The position numbers were made by a program, and so were the translations under genes. Below, one piece after another: positions 11,001 through 18,046 of a stretch of DNA of 64,000 nt. Position 1 is the first letter of the stretch. Every line of letters starts with the position of its first letter. The notes under the pieces were generated by a model. It made no database searches. It saw only the letters and a program-made list of their open reading frames with translations, and was not told the origin of the DNA. The DNA is from Planctomycetota bacterium (lineage in GTDB: Bacteria; Planctomycetota; Planctomycetia; Pirellulales; Pirellulaceae): the NCBI GenBank assembly GCA_029259935.1, contig JAJDEH010000038.1, positions 1 to 64,000 of the forward strand, in the 5' to 3' direction.

Positions 11001-13111
11001 CGATGCGCGACGGAACGATCGTCTTTGCCGCTCAATATCAGGACCCGCCGGAAGACAATCGTCTGCCGCATTCGACAATCATCTACTCGAATGACCACGG
11101 CAAGACATGGCAGGCCGGCACCGGCGCGTTCGACGATACAACCGAGTCGCAAGTTGTTGAAGTTGAACCCGGCGTGTTGATGCTCAACTGCCGTTACAAT
11201 CGCAAGGCAGTGCGAGTCGTGATGACCACCCGCGACATGGGCAAGTCGTGGCGGAAGCACGCAACATCCGAGCGATCGCTGATCGAACCGGGATCCTGCA
11301 TGGCAAGCTTGATCGATGTTGATCAAGAAGTTGGCAAAGACGTTGGCAAGTGGCTGTTGTTTTCCAATCCGGACAGCAATCGTGGACGGCATCATATCAC
11401 GATCAAGGCTTCGCCGGATCGCGGCCAGACTTGGCCCAAGGAGCATCGCCTGCTGCTGGACGAAGGCAACGGCCGAGGCTACTCGTGCATGTCGATGATT
11501 GATCAGAAAACCGTTGGCATCCTGTACGAAGGCAGCCAGGCACATATGACGTTCCAGCGGATTCCGTTGGCCGATCTTGTGGGTGACGGGGCCCGGTCCG
11601 GCGGACTGCCCGCCAATTCGCGCCCGGATTCAACAAAGCAGAGCCTACAACTGCCCCGCGTATTTGGCACTCACATGGTACTGCAGGCCGATGCCGAGAT
11701 TCCCGTGTGGGGCCGCGCCAAACGTGGCGCGAAAGTGACGGTGACATTCGGAGACGAAACGCAAAGTGCCTTGGCGAACGATCAGGGAGCATGGCATGTT
11801 CGTCTGAAGTCACGCGCGGCTAACGCAACTCCAGCTAGAATGCTGATCCAATCGGGTGGTGAACGAATTCAATTCTCGGACATTCTGATTGGTGAAGTTT
11901 GGATTTGCGCTGGCCAATCGAATATGGAGTGGACATTGGACCAGTCCACCAACGGTAAAGAAGAACTATCCGCTGCCGATCATCGCGACCTTCGACTGCT
12001 GCACTTGGCCGGCGGAGCGAGTGGCAGCTACACGGCGCGGCATCTCGCCCGCCTAACGCCCGAGCGGTTTTGCGAAGGAGAATGGAAGGTCGCATCCGCC
12101 GAGTCCGCTCGCGAGTTCTCCGCGGTCGGTTGGTATTTCGGTCGACACTTGCAGCGCGAACTCAAAGTCCCGGTTGGTTTGATCTGTCCCGCGGTCGGTG
12201 GTACGCCGGCGGAAGCATGGATTCCGCGCGAGGTTCTCGAAGCCGATCCGAAATTGAACAAACTGGTTGCCGGCAACTGGCTTGACAATGGCCGGCTGGG
12301 CGAATTTTGTCGCACGCGAGGACAGCAGAATCTGCTGCAAGCAATTCAGGCGGGCGAAGCGATTCCCGGTGACGACCTCGGTCCCAATCACTCGTTCAAA
12401 CCAGGCTTCATGTGGTCCGCCGGGATCGAGCCGTTGGTGCCGTCCGCGATGCGGGGCGTCATTTGGTATCAGGGTGAGTCGAACGCCGAAACGCCGGCCC
12501 GAGTTCGCCAGCATCGCTTGCTGTTTCCCTTGTTGATTAGCCAGTGGCGGAAGCAATGGCGACAAGGAGACTTTCCATTCCTTTTCGTTCAACTTCCCGC
12601 GCTGAATCGTCCCGCATGGCCTTCATTTCGCGACGGGCAACGCCAAGTGCTCAAGCAGCTCGAAAACGTCGGGATGGCCGTCACCATCGACACGGGCCAT
12701 CCCACCAACGTCCATCCGCCTCTGAAGAAGCCAATTGGTGAACGGCTGGCGAACTGGGCATTGGGAATGACTTATGGTTTGACAACACATGCGAACTACA
12801 AAGGGCCATTGATTGATGTCGCCGAACGGGAGGGAGGCTCAATGGTCGTCTCCTTCCGGCACGCCGGTGAAGGCCTCAACTCATGCGACGGCCAGCCGTT
12901 GCGACACTTTGAAGTCCGCGGCGACGACGGTGTGTTTCATCCCGCCAGCGCGAAAATAATCGGCAAAAGCACCATCGCGGTTTCAAGTCCGCAGGTCGAC
13001 AAACCGACGCATGTGCGGTATGCGTGGCTGTCGTTTCCGAATCCAGCCGTCAACCTTGTCAACGCCGCGGGTGTTCCCGCATCACCATTCACCACGGAGC
13101 GCGCGGAGTGA
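8060..13111 (+). CDS. Sulfatase-sialidase-sialate O-acetylesterase fusion
   Basis: A single uninterrupted 1683-residue frame with three enzymes. Residues 1-30 are a signal with an LLSGC lipobox (Cys21). Residues about 30-500 form an iduronate-2-sulfatase-like domain, with metal Asp39/Asp40 and formylglycine motif C78-N-P-S-R. A Ser/Pro linker and a jelly-roll-like segment (about 505-690) follow, then a sialidase N-terminal-type domain. The GH33/BNR sialidase has YRIP at 835-838, Asp boxes near 873, 947, 1010, 1057 and 1118, and a candidate catalytic Tyr1141. The C-terminal SGNH sialate O-acetylesterase (about 1195-1683) has GQSNMEW with Ser1287 and WYQGESN near 1469. Together they could desulfate, de-O-acetylate and cleave sialylated glycans at the cell surface. 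The next gene starts two bases after the stop. Domain calls are firm; the substrate is inferred. Confidence 0.9.
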   Translation: MRHWPLMRAAIVVSLALLSGCLPTGAVGSQLNVLFIAVDDLRPELGCYGADHIHSPHIDALAASGRQFERAYCQQAVCNPSRTSLMTGMRPDSIGVTGNHSHFRSNHPDVVTLPQHFKNHGYHAAAIGKIYHGVFPDGASITKWDTMGDPESWSVPAIRFGPRYYYTEEGIAAAKSIYHQVYKPKNPGPDDWTRRLVFGPATESPDVPDNTLYDGQVADAAVEALRQIAGADKPFFLAVGFIKPHSPYVAPKKYFDRYQDVALPSPTEFPMDAPAFAGHASGELRRYTDQPKRGFISKENQRRVRQAYFACISYIDAQIGRVLKELDRTGLSNNTVVVLYGDHGYHLGEQGLWGKTTNFELDTRVPLIVRAPNMKAVGRSSASLVELVDLYPTLAELAGLPLTKQLEGKSFAATVNDPDHVTKTVAFSQYPRGGGLMGYSMRTATHRLTQWVRRPSGEIHATELYDYAEGPVETKNIASTSSELVAKLSPRLATAFASSFVSSSGPRKTSKETPAPASHGSGGTSFEKVKAGPFDRLETTIGTWTPVAGKTIIDDQHAKTGKRCLQLTGGEKTSITLRIADGVKTTGDLTFWAERWTKRTPFSFRIDKQTAQGWKEVFNGDKEVRVGRAFLSHVQVHLGDEGVKQLRFTVTSPPNTGILVDDIRIAPARPQKIAVVEVVPLTLPALVGSDASPLLKLKVETTGRLNPISLTELQTTLEGTTDRSDLSSLSVYRSGEANSSFLASKQVARLDAKSLRDERIVFSFPASSCQLAEGINYFWIAGRLDNRANIDHRVGAACKQVAFSNGETAKLDSACSVQRIGVALRDGGDDGVHTYRIPGLATTNKGTLIGVYDVRRRGGGDLPGDIDVGMSRSMDGGRTWQPMKVIMDMGDDPRWRYDGIGDPAVLVDTNTGTIWVAATWSHGNRSWRGSGPGLNPEETGQLMLVRSDDDGVTWSQPINITKQVKRPEWCFILQGPGKGITMRDGTIVFAAQYQDPPEDNRLPHSTIIYSNDHGKTWQAGTGAFDDTTESQVVEVEPGVLMLNCRYNRKAVRVVMTTRDMGKSWRKHATSERSLIEPGSCMASLIDVDQEVGKDVGKWLLFSNPDSNRGRHHITIKASPDRGQTWPKEHRLLLDEGNGRGYSCMSMIDQKTVGILYEGSQAHMTFQRIPLADLVGDGARSGGLPANSRPDSTKQSLQLPRVFGTHMVLQADAEIPVWGRAKRGAKVTVTFGDETQSALANDQGAWHVRLKSRAANATPARMLIQSGGERIQFSDILIGEVWICAGQSNMEWTLDQSTNGKEELSAADHRDLRLLHLAGGASGSYTARHLARLTPERFCEGEWKVASAESAREFSAVGWYFGRHLQRELKVPVGLICPAVGGTPAEAWIPREVLEADPKLNKLVAGNWLDNGRLGEFCRTRGQQNLLQAIQAGEAIPGDDLGPNHSFKPGFMWSAGIEPLVPSAMRGVIWYQGESNAETPARVRQHRLLFPLLISQWRKQWRQGDFPFLFVQLPALNRPAWPSFRDGQRQVLKQLENVGMAVTIDTGHPTNVHPPLKKPIGERLANWALGMTYGLTTHANYKGPLIDVAEREGGSMVVSFRHAGEGLNSCDGQPLRHFEVRGDDGVFHPASAKIIGKSTIAVSSPQVDKPTHVRYAWLSFPNPAVNLVNAAGVPASPFTTERAE

Positions 13112-13113
13112 AA

Positions 13114-13872
13114 ATGAGTACGCCAGTCGAAGAGCTAAGACAACGATTTCGAGCGGATGGATACGTCGCGCTACCGGGATTCCTAGATGAGCAGGAACTG
13201 GCTGAGCTGCGGGAGAACGTGGCCCGATTCATCGACCAAGTCGCTCCGACGATGCCTCGCGAAGAAGTCTTCTACGAAAGCAAGGCGGACCGCGGCACGC
13301 TCAAACAGTTGCAGCGGATGTTTGAGCATGACGGCTACTTCCAAGATCTGATGTTCGGCGGCCGGTTCGAGCAGCTCGCGGCGACGCTGCTCGAAGATGA
13401 CGTTCGCGGCGTCAACTTGCAGTACTTCAACAAGCCGCCCAGCGTTGGCCAACCAACTCCCGCCCATCAGGACGGCTACTACTTCATGCTCGAACCAAAT
13501 GAAGCGGTCACCATGTGGCTGGCGCTGGAGGACGTGGACGAAGAGAATGGTTGCGTTCGCTACGTGCGTGGATCGCACTTGCAAGGGTTGCGCCCGCACG
13601 GCCGGACGCAGACGCTGGGATTCTCACAGGGAATACTCGATTTCGGCACGGACGTGGACAAGCAAAACGAAGTTGCCATTTCCGCTCGTCCCGGCGATTT
13701 GCTGGCTCATCACGCGCTGACAGTTCACCGGGCGGACGGAAACGGGTCGAATACCCGAAGTCGGCAGGCGCTGGGATTCGTCTACTTCTCAAAGGCTGCG
13801 CGCGAGAGCGATGAGAGAGAGCGCCGGCACGCCGCCCTGATGGAAGAACTGCGGAACACCGGGAAAGTTTAA
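13114..13872 (+). CDS. PhyH-family Fe(II)/2-oxoglutarate dioxygenase
   Basis: 252 residues. ATG 13114 follows the upstream stop by two bases and has a GGAG site, so translation is probably coupled to the sulfatase-sialidase fusion. The double-stranded beta-helix ligands are visible: His118 and Asp120 in HQDGYY, distal His205, and an Arg near 215-217 that would hold 2-oxoglutarate. The family (phytanoyl-CoA dioxygenase-like) hydroxylates diverse small molecules, so the substrate is open. No signal peptide is present, so it acts in the cytoplasm. The coupling hints that it processes something released by the surface enzyme, but this is inference. Confidence 0.88.
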   Translation: MSTPVEELRQRFRADGYVALPGFLDEQELAELRENVARFIDQVAPTMPREEVFYESKADRGTLKQLQRMFEHDGYFQDLMFGGRFEQLAATLLEDDVRGVNLQYFNKPPSVGQPTPAHQDGYYFMLEPNEAVTMWLALEDVDEENGCVRYVRGSHLQGLRPHGRTQTLGFSQGILDFGTDVDKQNEVAISARPGDLLAHHALTVHRADGNGSNTRSRQALGFVYFSKAARESDERERRHAALMEELRNTGKV

Positions 13873-13932
13873 TTCCTCCTGCTCCATTCTCTTTGGCAAG
13901 GCGCGGCGGCGGCATTCACATTGAATGGCGTC

Positions 13933-13974
13933 AGAAAAAACGTGGGTCGGCACAGGCGAAACCCCCCTGAATTC
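13933..13974 (+). repeat. Left copy of imperfect direct repeat flanking a sulfatase gene
   Basis: This 42-base element begins AGAAAAAACGTG, then ten variable bases, then GGCGAAACCCCCCTGAATTC. A second copy with the same spacing is at 16479-16520; 29 of the 32 non-spacer positions agree. The pair brackets the sulfatase gene in the same orientation. Confidence 0.55.
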
Positions 13975-14029
13975 GCGGATGCCGGAACTTCGTCGCTTCA
14001 CTCCTCGGTCCGGCCTATTCGTCGAGCCG

Positions 14030-16465
14030 CTATTCGGTCAGTGTAATCACGACTTTCTCTAATTCGCCTTGGAAAGGAAACGGTCCTTCGTACTTCCGGG
14101 AGACTTGCGTGCCCATGTCGCGGCCGACGTCGAACGTTTCGGCCAGTGAGTAAGTGCTGATGTGCATCTTGGGCATCTCGGTTTCGGCGACCATCTCGCC
14201 GTTGACGAACAGTTGGCCCGTGCCGGCGAATTCGCCACTCTTGATGAAGTTGAACTTCAACTCCGTTTCCCCCTTGGGTAGTGGCGGCGATTCCATTGTG
14301 TAGTAAACACCGTCCAAATAGTTGTAGTCGTAGTAGCATTTGCCATCCTTGATGAACATCGTGAAGCCGCCCGTCATGCCGCCGACCGCCACGATCACGC
14401 CTTCTTCGTCGCCGGTTAGATCGAGATTGGTGACGATCGAATGGGACCGGTTCTTGACCGGGACGGATGCCTTCTCCGCGATTCGCACCGCGCCCGGCGC
14501 GTAGTAGACAAACTCCTTTCGGTCACCGAACAGACGTGTCTCCTGCGCCGAGATTCGTTTGATCATGTCGTCGTACAGTGGATAGACGTTGTACTTCCAA
14601 GCCTCCTCCTCGAAGGTAGCCTTCAGTTCTTCCAACTTCTCGGGGTGTTCGGCGGCAAGGTTCGTACTCTCCGAAAAATCCTCGGCCACGTGGTACAGTT
14701 CCCATTCGTCTTTGTCGAACGGCTGCACGACGTTCAGTTCCCACGGCAGACGCTTTGCGTGTAGCGTGACAGCTTTCCAACCATCCGCCCAGATGGCCCG
14801 GTTGCCGAACATCTCGTAATATTGTCGTTGCTTTTTGTTGGGCGCGTCGGCGTCGTCGAAGCAGTAGACCATCGAATCGCCGTCAAGCGGCTGTTGTTCG
14901 ACGCCGTGATATATCCGGGGCATCGAGACGCCGGCCGTTTCCAGAATGGTCGGCGCGATGTCGCTGATGTGGTGGTACTGATCACGAATCTCGCCCTTGG
15001 CTTCGATTCCCCGCGGCCAATGGACGACCATCGCATCGTGCTGTCCGCCGCGATGCTCGCTCTGCTTGAAGTACCGGAAAGGCGTATTGCCGGCCATGGC
15101 CCAACCGGCGTGATAGTGCGGATAAGTTGTTGCGTCGCCCCAGTTGTCGTAATGCCGCATGTTGGCTTCAAAGGGCGTCTGCAACCCGTTGAGAACATAG
15201 GTTTCATTGAACGTACCGGCCAAGCCGCCTTCGCCGCTGGCACCGTTATCGGCCGTGACGAAGATCAACGTGTTGCTCAATTCGCCAATCTGCTTGAGCG
15301 TTGCGACCACTCGGCCGATCTGCGCGTCGACATGCTCCATCTGCGCGGCGAACGCTTCCATCTGCCGAGCATAGAGTTTTTTCTCGTCGTCGTTGAGTGT
15401 ATCCCAGGCCGGGATCGCGTCGATGCGGCCGGTTAGCTTGGTGTCGGCGGGAATGACGCCGAGTTTCTTTTGATTGGCAAGAATCGCTTCGCGAGCTTTA
15501 TCCCACCCTTCGTCGAACTTACCGCGATACTTTTTCAAATAATCCGCCGGAGCATGATGCGGCGAGTGCATCGAACCGGATGCCCACAGCATCATGAACG
15601 GCAGGTCGGGTTTGATCGATTTGTGCCCCGTGATCCATTGAATCGCTTTGTCGGCCAAATCTTGGTCGAGGTGGACCGACTTGCGGTACGGTTCGGGCGT
15701 ATGATCGTTCCACATCACCGGCACGAATTGATGCACGTCGGCGGCCATGAAGGTGTAGGCGTGGTCGAATCCTTCACCGCTGGGCCAGCGGTCGAACGGG
15801 CCGACCTGCGAGACCTCGTACAGCGGCGTGTGGTCCCACTTGCCGAGGGCGTAGTTTATGTAACCCGCGTTCTGCAGATAGTTGGCCACGCTCTTGGCAC
15901 TGGCCGGCATCATCGCGTTGTAGCCGGGAAATCCCATGGCGGTCAGCGCGTGGCTGCCCAGTCCGATCGAGTGCGGATTGCGGCCCGCCATCAATGTCGC
16001 TCGCGAGGGCGAGCAGAGGGCCGTCGTGTGAAAATTGTTGAATCGCAGGCCGTTCTCGGCCAGGCGATCAATGTTGGGAGTTTCAATCAGTCCGCCAAAG
16101 CATCCGAACTGGGCAAATCCAACGTCGTCCAATAAGAAAATGACAACGTTAGGAGCACCCTCGGGAGGAGTCACCGGGTCGGGCCACCACTCTTCCGAGT
16201 CTTCGTACTTCTTGGCAATCTTGCCCTTGAATTCGGTCGTCTTATTCTCGCTCATAGGCTGTGGATCGTCCCGGTCACCGGCGTTCTGGTCTTCCGCAGT
16301 GGCCTTCAGTTCGGCGACCTGCTTGGCAAGTTCACGCTTTTCCGCTTCCAATTCGGCGAGTTGGGCAGCATTGTCGGCGCACCCCGAAGCGAAAAGCAAC
16401 GAAGCTAGAACCGCACAAAGTAGAGTCGTAAACGGGAGTGTTCCACGCATTGATGGTGCCTTCAT
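14030..16465 (-). CDS. Arylsulfatase lipoprotein with coiled coil and C-terminal domain
   Basis: The start was set at ATG 16465 (811 residues); a second ATG five codons on is also possible. A hydrophobic signal ends in FASGC, a lipobox. A short Ala/Glu/Lys coiled coil (about residues 35-60) acts as a spacer from the membrane. The sulfatase domain begins at about 100 (VVIFLLDDVGFAQFG) and carries the formylglycine motif Cys151-S-P-S-R, which needs a separate maturase. The last 150 residues look like a lectin-type beta-sandwich (GGFTMFIKDGK, LFVNGEM), as in AtsA-like arylsulfatases. It probably cleaves sulfate esters on the cell surface. The gene is convergent with the dioxygenase and flanked by direct repeats. 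Confidence 0.92.
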   Translation of the reverse strand: MKAPSMRGTLPFTTLLCAVLASLLFASGCADNAAQLAELEAEKRELAKQVAELKATAEDQNAGDRDDPQPMSENKTTEFKGKIAKKYEDSEEWWPDPVTPPEGAPNVVIFLLDDVGFAQFGCFGGLIETPNIDRLAENGLRFNNFHTTALCSPSRATLMAGRNPHSIGLGSHALTAMGFPGYNAMMPASAKSVANYLQNAGYINYALGKWDHTPLYEVSQVGPFDRWPSGEGFDHAYTFMAADVHQFVPVMWNDHTPEPYRKSVHLDQDLADKAIQWITGHKSIKPDLPFMMLWASGSMHSPHHAPADYLKKYRGKFDEGWDKAREAILANQKKLGVIPADTKLTGRIDAIPAWDTLNDDEKKLYARQMEAFAAQMEHVDAQIGRVVATLKQIGELSNTLIFVTADNGASGEGGLAGTFNETYVLNGLQTPFEANMRHYDNWGDATTYPHYHAGWAMAGNTPFRYFKQSEHRGGQHDAMVVHWPRGIEAKGEIRDQYHHISDIAPTILETAGVSMPRIYHGVEQQPLDGDSMVYCFDDADAPNKKQRQYYEMFGNRAIWADGWKAVTLHAKRLPWELNVVQPFDKDEWELYHVAEDFSESTNLAAEHPEKLEELKATFEEEAWKYNVYPLYDDMIKRISAQETRLFGDRKEFVYYAPGAVRIAEKASVPVKNRSHSIVTNLDLTGDEEGVIVAVGGMTGGFTMFIKDGKCYYDYNYLDGVYYTMESPPLPKGETELKFNFIKSGEFAGTGQLFVNGEMVAETEMPKMHISTYSLAETFDVGRDMGTQVSRKYEGPFPFQGELEKVVITLTE

Positions 16466-16478
16466 TTCGTGCTTGAGT

Positions 16479-16520
16479 AGAAAAAACGTGAGAACTCTCC
16501 GGCGAAAAACCCCTGAATGC
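16479..16520 (+). repeat. Right copy of imperfect direct repeat flanking a sulfatase gene
   Basis: AGAAAAAACGTG, ten bases, then GGCGAAAAACCCCTGAATGC. It lies 14 bases upstream of the sulfatase start codon, so it falls in the leader or promoter of that gene, while its partner at 13933-13974 lies past the stop. Confidence 0.55.
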
Positions 16521-16780
16521 CGGGATTCTAGACCCAAATCGTCACCTGCCAACCGGCGCGAGCCTCACGTGCCATGTTCGACGTTTGACACCGGCTCGGT
16601 CAATCATCTCTCCGAGGTGCGACCGACTGCTCAGTCGAGGGGCTTTTCATGAAGGTTGCCAGGAAATCTTTCTTTCCGCGCAGGCTGCCTGGCAATTGCC
16701 GGTAACTAAGGGCAAACAGGAAGCGGCCCACGTCAAAGCCGCTGGATGACAACCAACTTTTTTCGTCAAGGAGATCTACC

Positions 16781-17092
16781 ATGATCCGCAAACTTACACT
16801 TCTCACCGTTCTGAGCTTGGTTTTGTCTTTCACATCGACCAGCTTCGCGGGCGGCCCTAATCCGTTCGCCATGCGAGCCCTGATGGCCAAGGCCGCCCAA
16901 AATCAAAAGGCTGCCAAGCAGCAACCGAAGCGTCGAGCACGCATCGACTACCGTGGCAACCGATACGATCTTAAGAAGGGAAAGATCTACAAGAACGGCA
17001 AGTACCACAAGGACTTGAAGCCCAAGTATCCGACGATCGTGTACAAAGGCGTCACGTACTACTGGATCAACGGCAAAGCCGTTCCTCAATAA
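16781..17092 (+). CDS. Small secreted Lys/Arg/Tyr-rich protein
   Basis: 103 residues, with an AAGGAG ribosome-binding site eight bases before ATG. A classical signal peptide (hydrophobic LTLLTVLSLVLSF, cleavage near SFAGG) leads to a strongly basic mature part with Tyr-Lys motifs (YRGNRYDLKKGKIYKNGKY). The lack of Cys and the high positive charge would suit binding to acidic polymers such as sulfated polysaccharide or DNA outside the cell, but that is inference. I do not recognise the family. A GC-rich hairpin follows 20 bases after the stop. Confidence 0.78.
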   Translation: MIRKLTLLTVLSLVLSFTSTSFAGGPNPFAMRALMAKAAQNQKAAKQQPKRRARIDYRGNRYDLKKGKIYKNGKYHKDLKPKYPTIVYKGVTYYWINGKAVPQ

Positions 17093-17111
17093 CTAAGTCG
17101 AACTGCGGGAT

Positions 17112-17137
17112 CGGGGTCCGGCAAATGCCGGGCCCCG
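17112..17137 (+). terminator. Hairpin after small secreted protein gene
   Basis: A 12-bp stem (CGGGGTCCGGCA pairing with TGCCGGGCCCCG, one G-U pair) with a two-base loop. It is very stable but lacks a T-tract, so it may act as a transcript-end stabiliser or a factor-assisted terminator between convergent genes. Confidence 0.5.
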
Positions 17138-17167
17138 AAATCGCTTGCGCCATCGTACTCGCCGAAG

Positions 17168-18046
17168 CTAAGCGGGCTGAGGCAGATTGGCAACCTTGAT
17201 GATCCGATAACCGCAATATCGGAGGGCCATTAATGAACCGACCAGCATGCAAGTTTGCAAACTCGTGGTACCGATCCAGAATATGCACATTGTGGTTTCC
17301 AGGCGTCCGACGGTGTACGCAGAGACTAGCCCCGCGATAATCGACACGGCAATCGCCAGCATGCTCCGATACAGCGGATGGCCAAACCCCAGCGTTGCCC
17401 ACAAACTCGCCAGTCCAACGCTTACCTGGCAACTTCCAATCACGGCGAGTGTCGAATACGTGCCCAAGCTGTCAATCGCGGACTCCAAATACCTGGCGGC
17501 CGCCGCGAGCGACGCGACTAAGGCAGTAAACGCGAGAAGATGGCGAATTCCGAATTGCAGACCTTCCTGAACGGCGGAATGGTCGTGATCCGGGGTTTGA
17601 ATCGCCATGCCGCTCCAGCGCCCGATCCAGCAGGTGAGCGCTACGATCGCGGTCGCAAGAACCACCAGAAAGCCGATTGGCAGCAGTCGTTCCAGATTAG
17701 CCTCACTCACACCCCACCACAATTGAATCGACAACAAGCAAGTTGTCACGGTCGAAATAATCGCGCGAGTCAACCAGTGCGACGAACCGAAACCAAGCCA
17801 AGCACCAACAAGGCTCGTTTGGCAAAACAGTAGGGCGACAAAGGGAATCGTGCGAAGCTCATGTTCGCTGGTCGACAGGCACGCCAACACCATGCCCACC
17901 GCCAGGTGCGCGAGGATCAGTCCGCCAACTATTGACGTTGTGTGCTCGTTACGTCGAAAAGCCTTAAGTGTCGATGTGTTCGCGAGCGTGGATTTCATGG
18001 ATTGAAGTTTCGACAATAACGAAGAGCCGCGTGCTAGGGCTCTCAC
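17168..18046 (-). CDS. Multi-pass membrane protein, unknown function
   Basis: 292 residues from GTG 18046, whose GTGA overlaps the stop of the upstream TPR gene by four bases, a sign of translational coupling; ATG 17998 is an alternative. I count about seven to eight hydrophobic segments. The central FGIRHLLAFTALVASLAA stretch is a motif I associate with many planctomycete membrane proteins of unknown role. There are no catalytic motifs. Its coupling to the secreted TPR protein suggests the two work together at the envelope, which is inference. Confidence 0.72.
   Translation of the reverse strand: MRALARGSSLLSKLQSMKSTLANTSTLKAFRRNEHTTSIVGGLILAHLAVGMVLACLSTSEHELRTIPFVALLFCQTSLVGAWLGFGSSHWLTRAIISTVTTCLLSIQLWWGVSEANLERLLPIGFLVVLATAIVALTCWIGRWSGMAIQTPDHDHSAVQEGLQFGIRHLLAFTALVASLAAAARYLESAIDSLGTYSTLAVIGSCQVSVGLASLWATLGFGHPLYRSMLAIAVSIIAGLVSAYTVGRLETTMCIFWIGTTSLQTCMLVGSLMALRYCGYRIIKVANLPQPA

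Noticed and set aside
8060..13111. Artificial fusion by sequencing or assembly error
   Set aside because: The frame is continuous across both junctions, with linker-like sequence and no start signals before the sialidase or esterase domains; still worth checking with reads.
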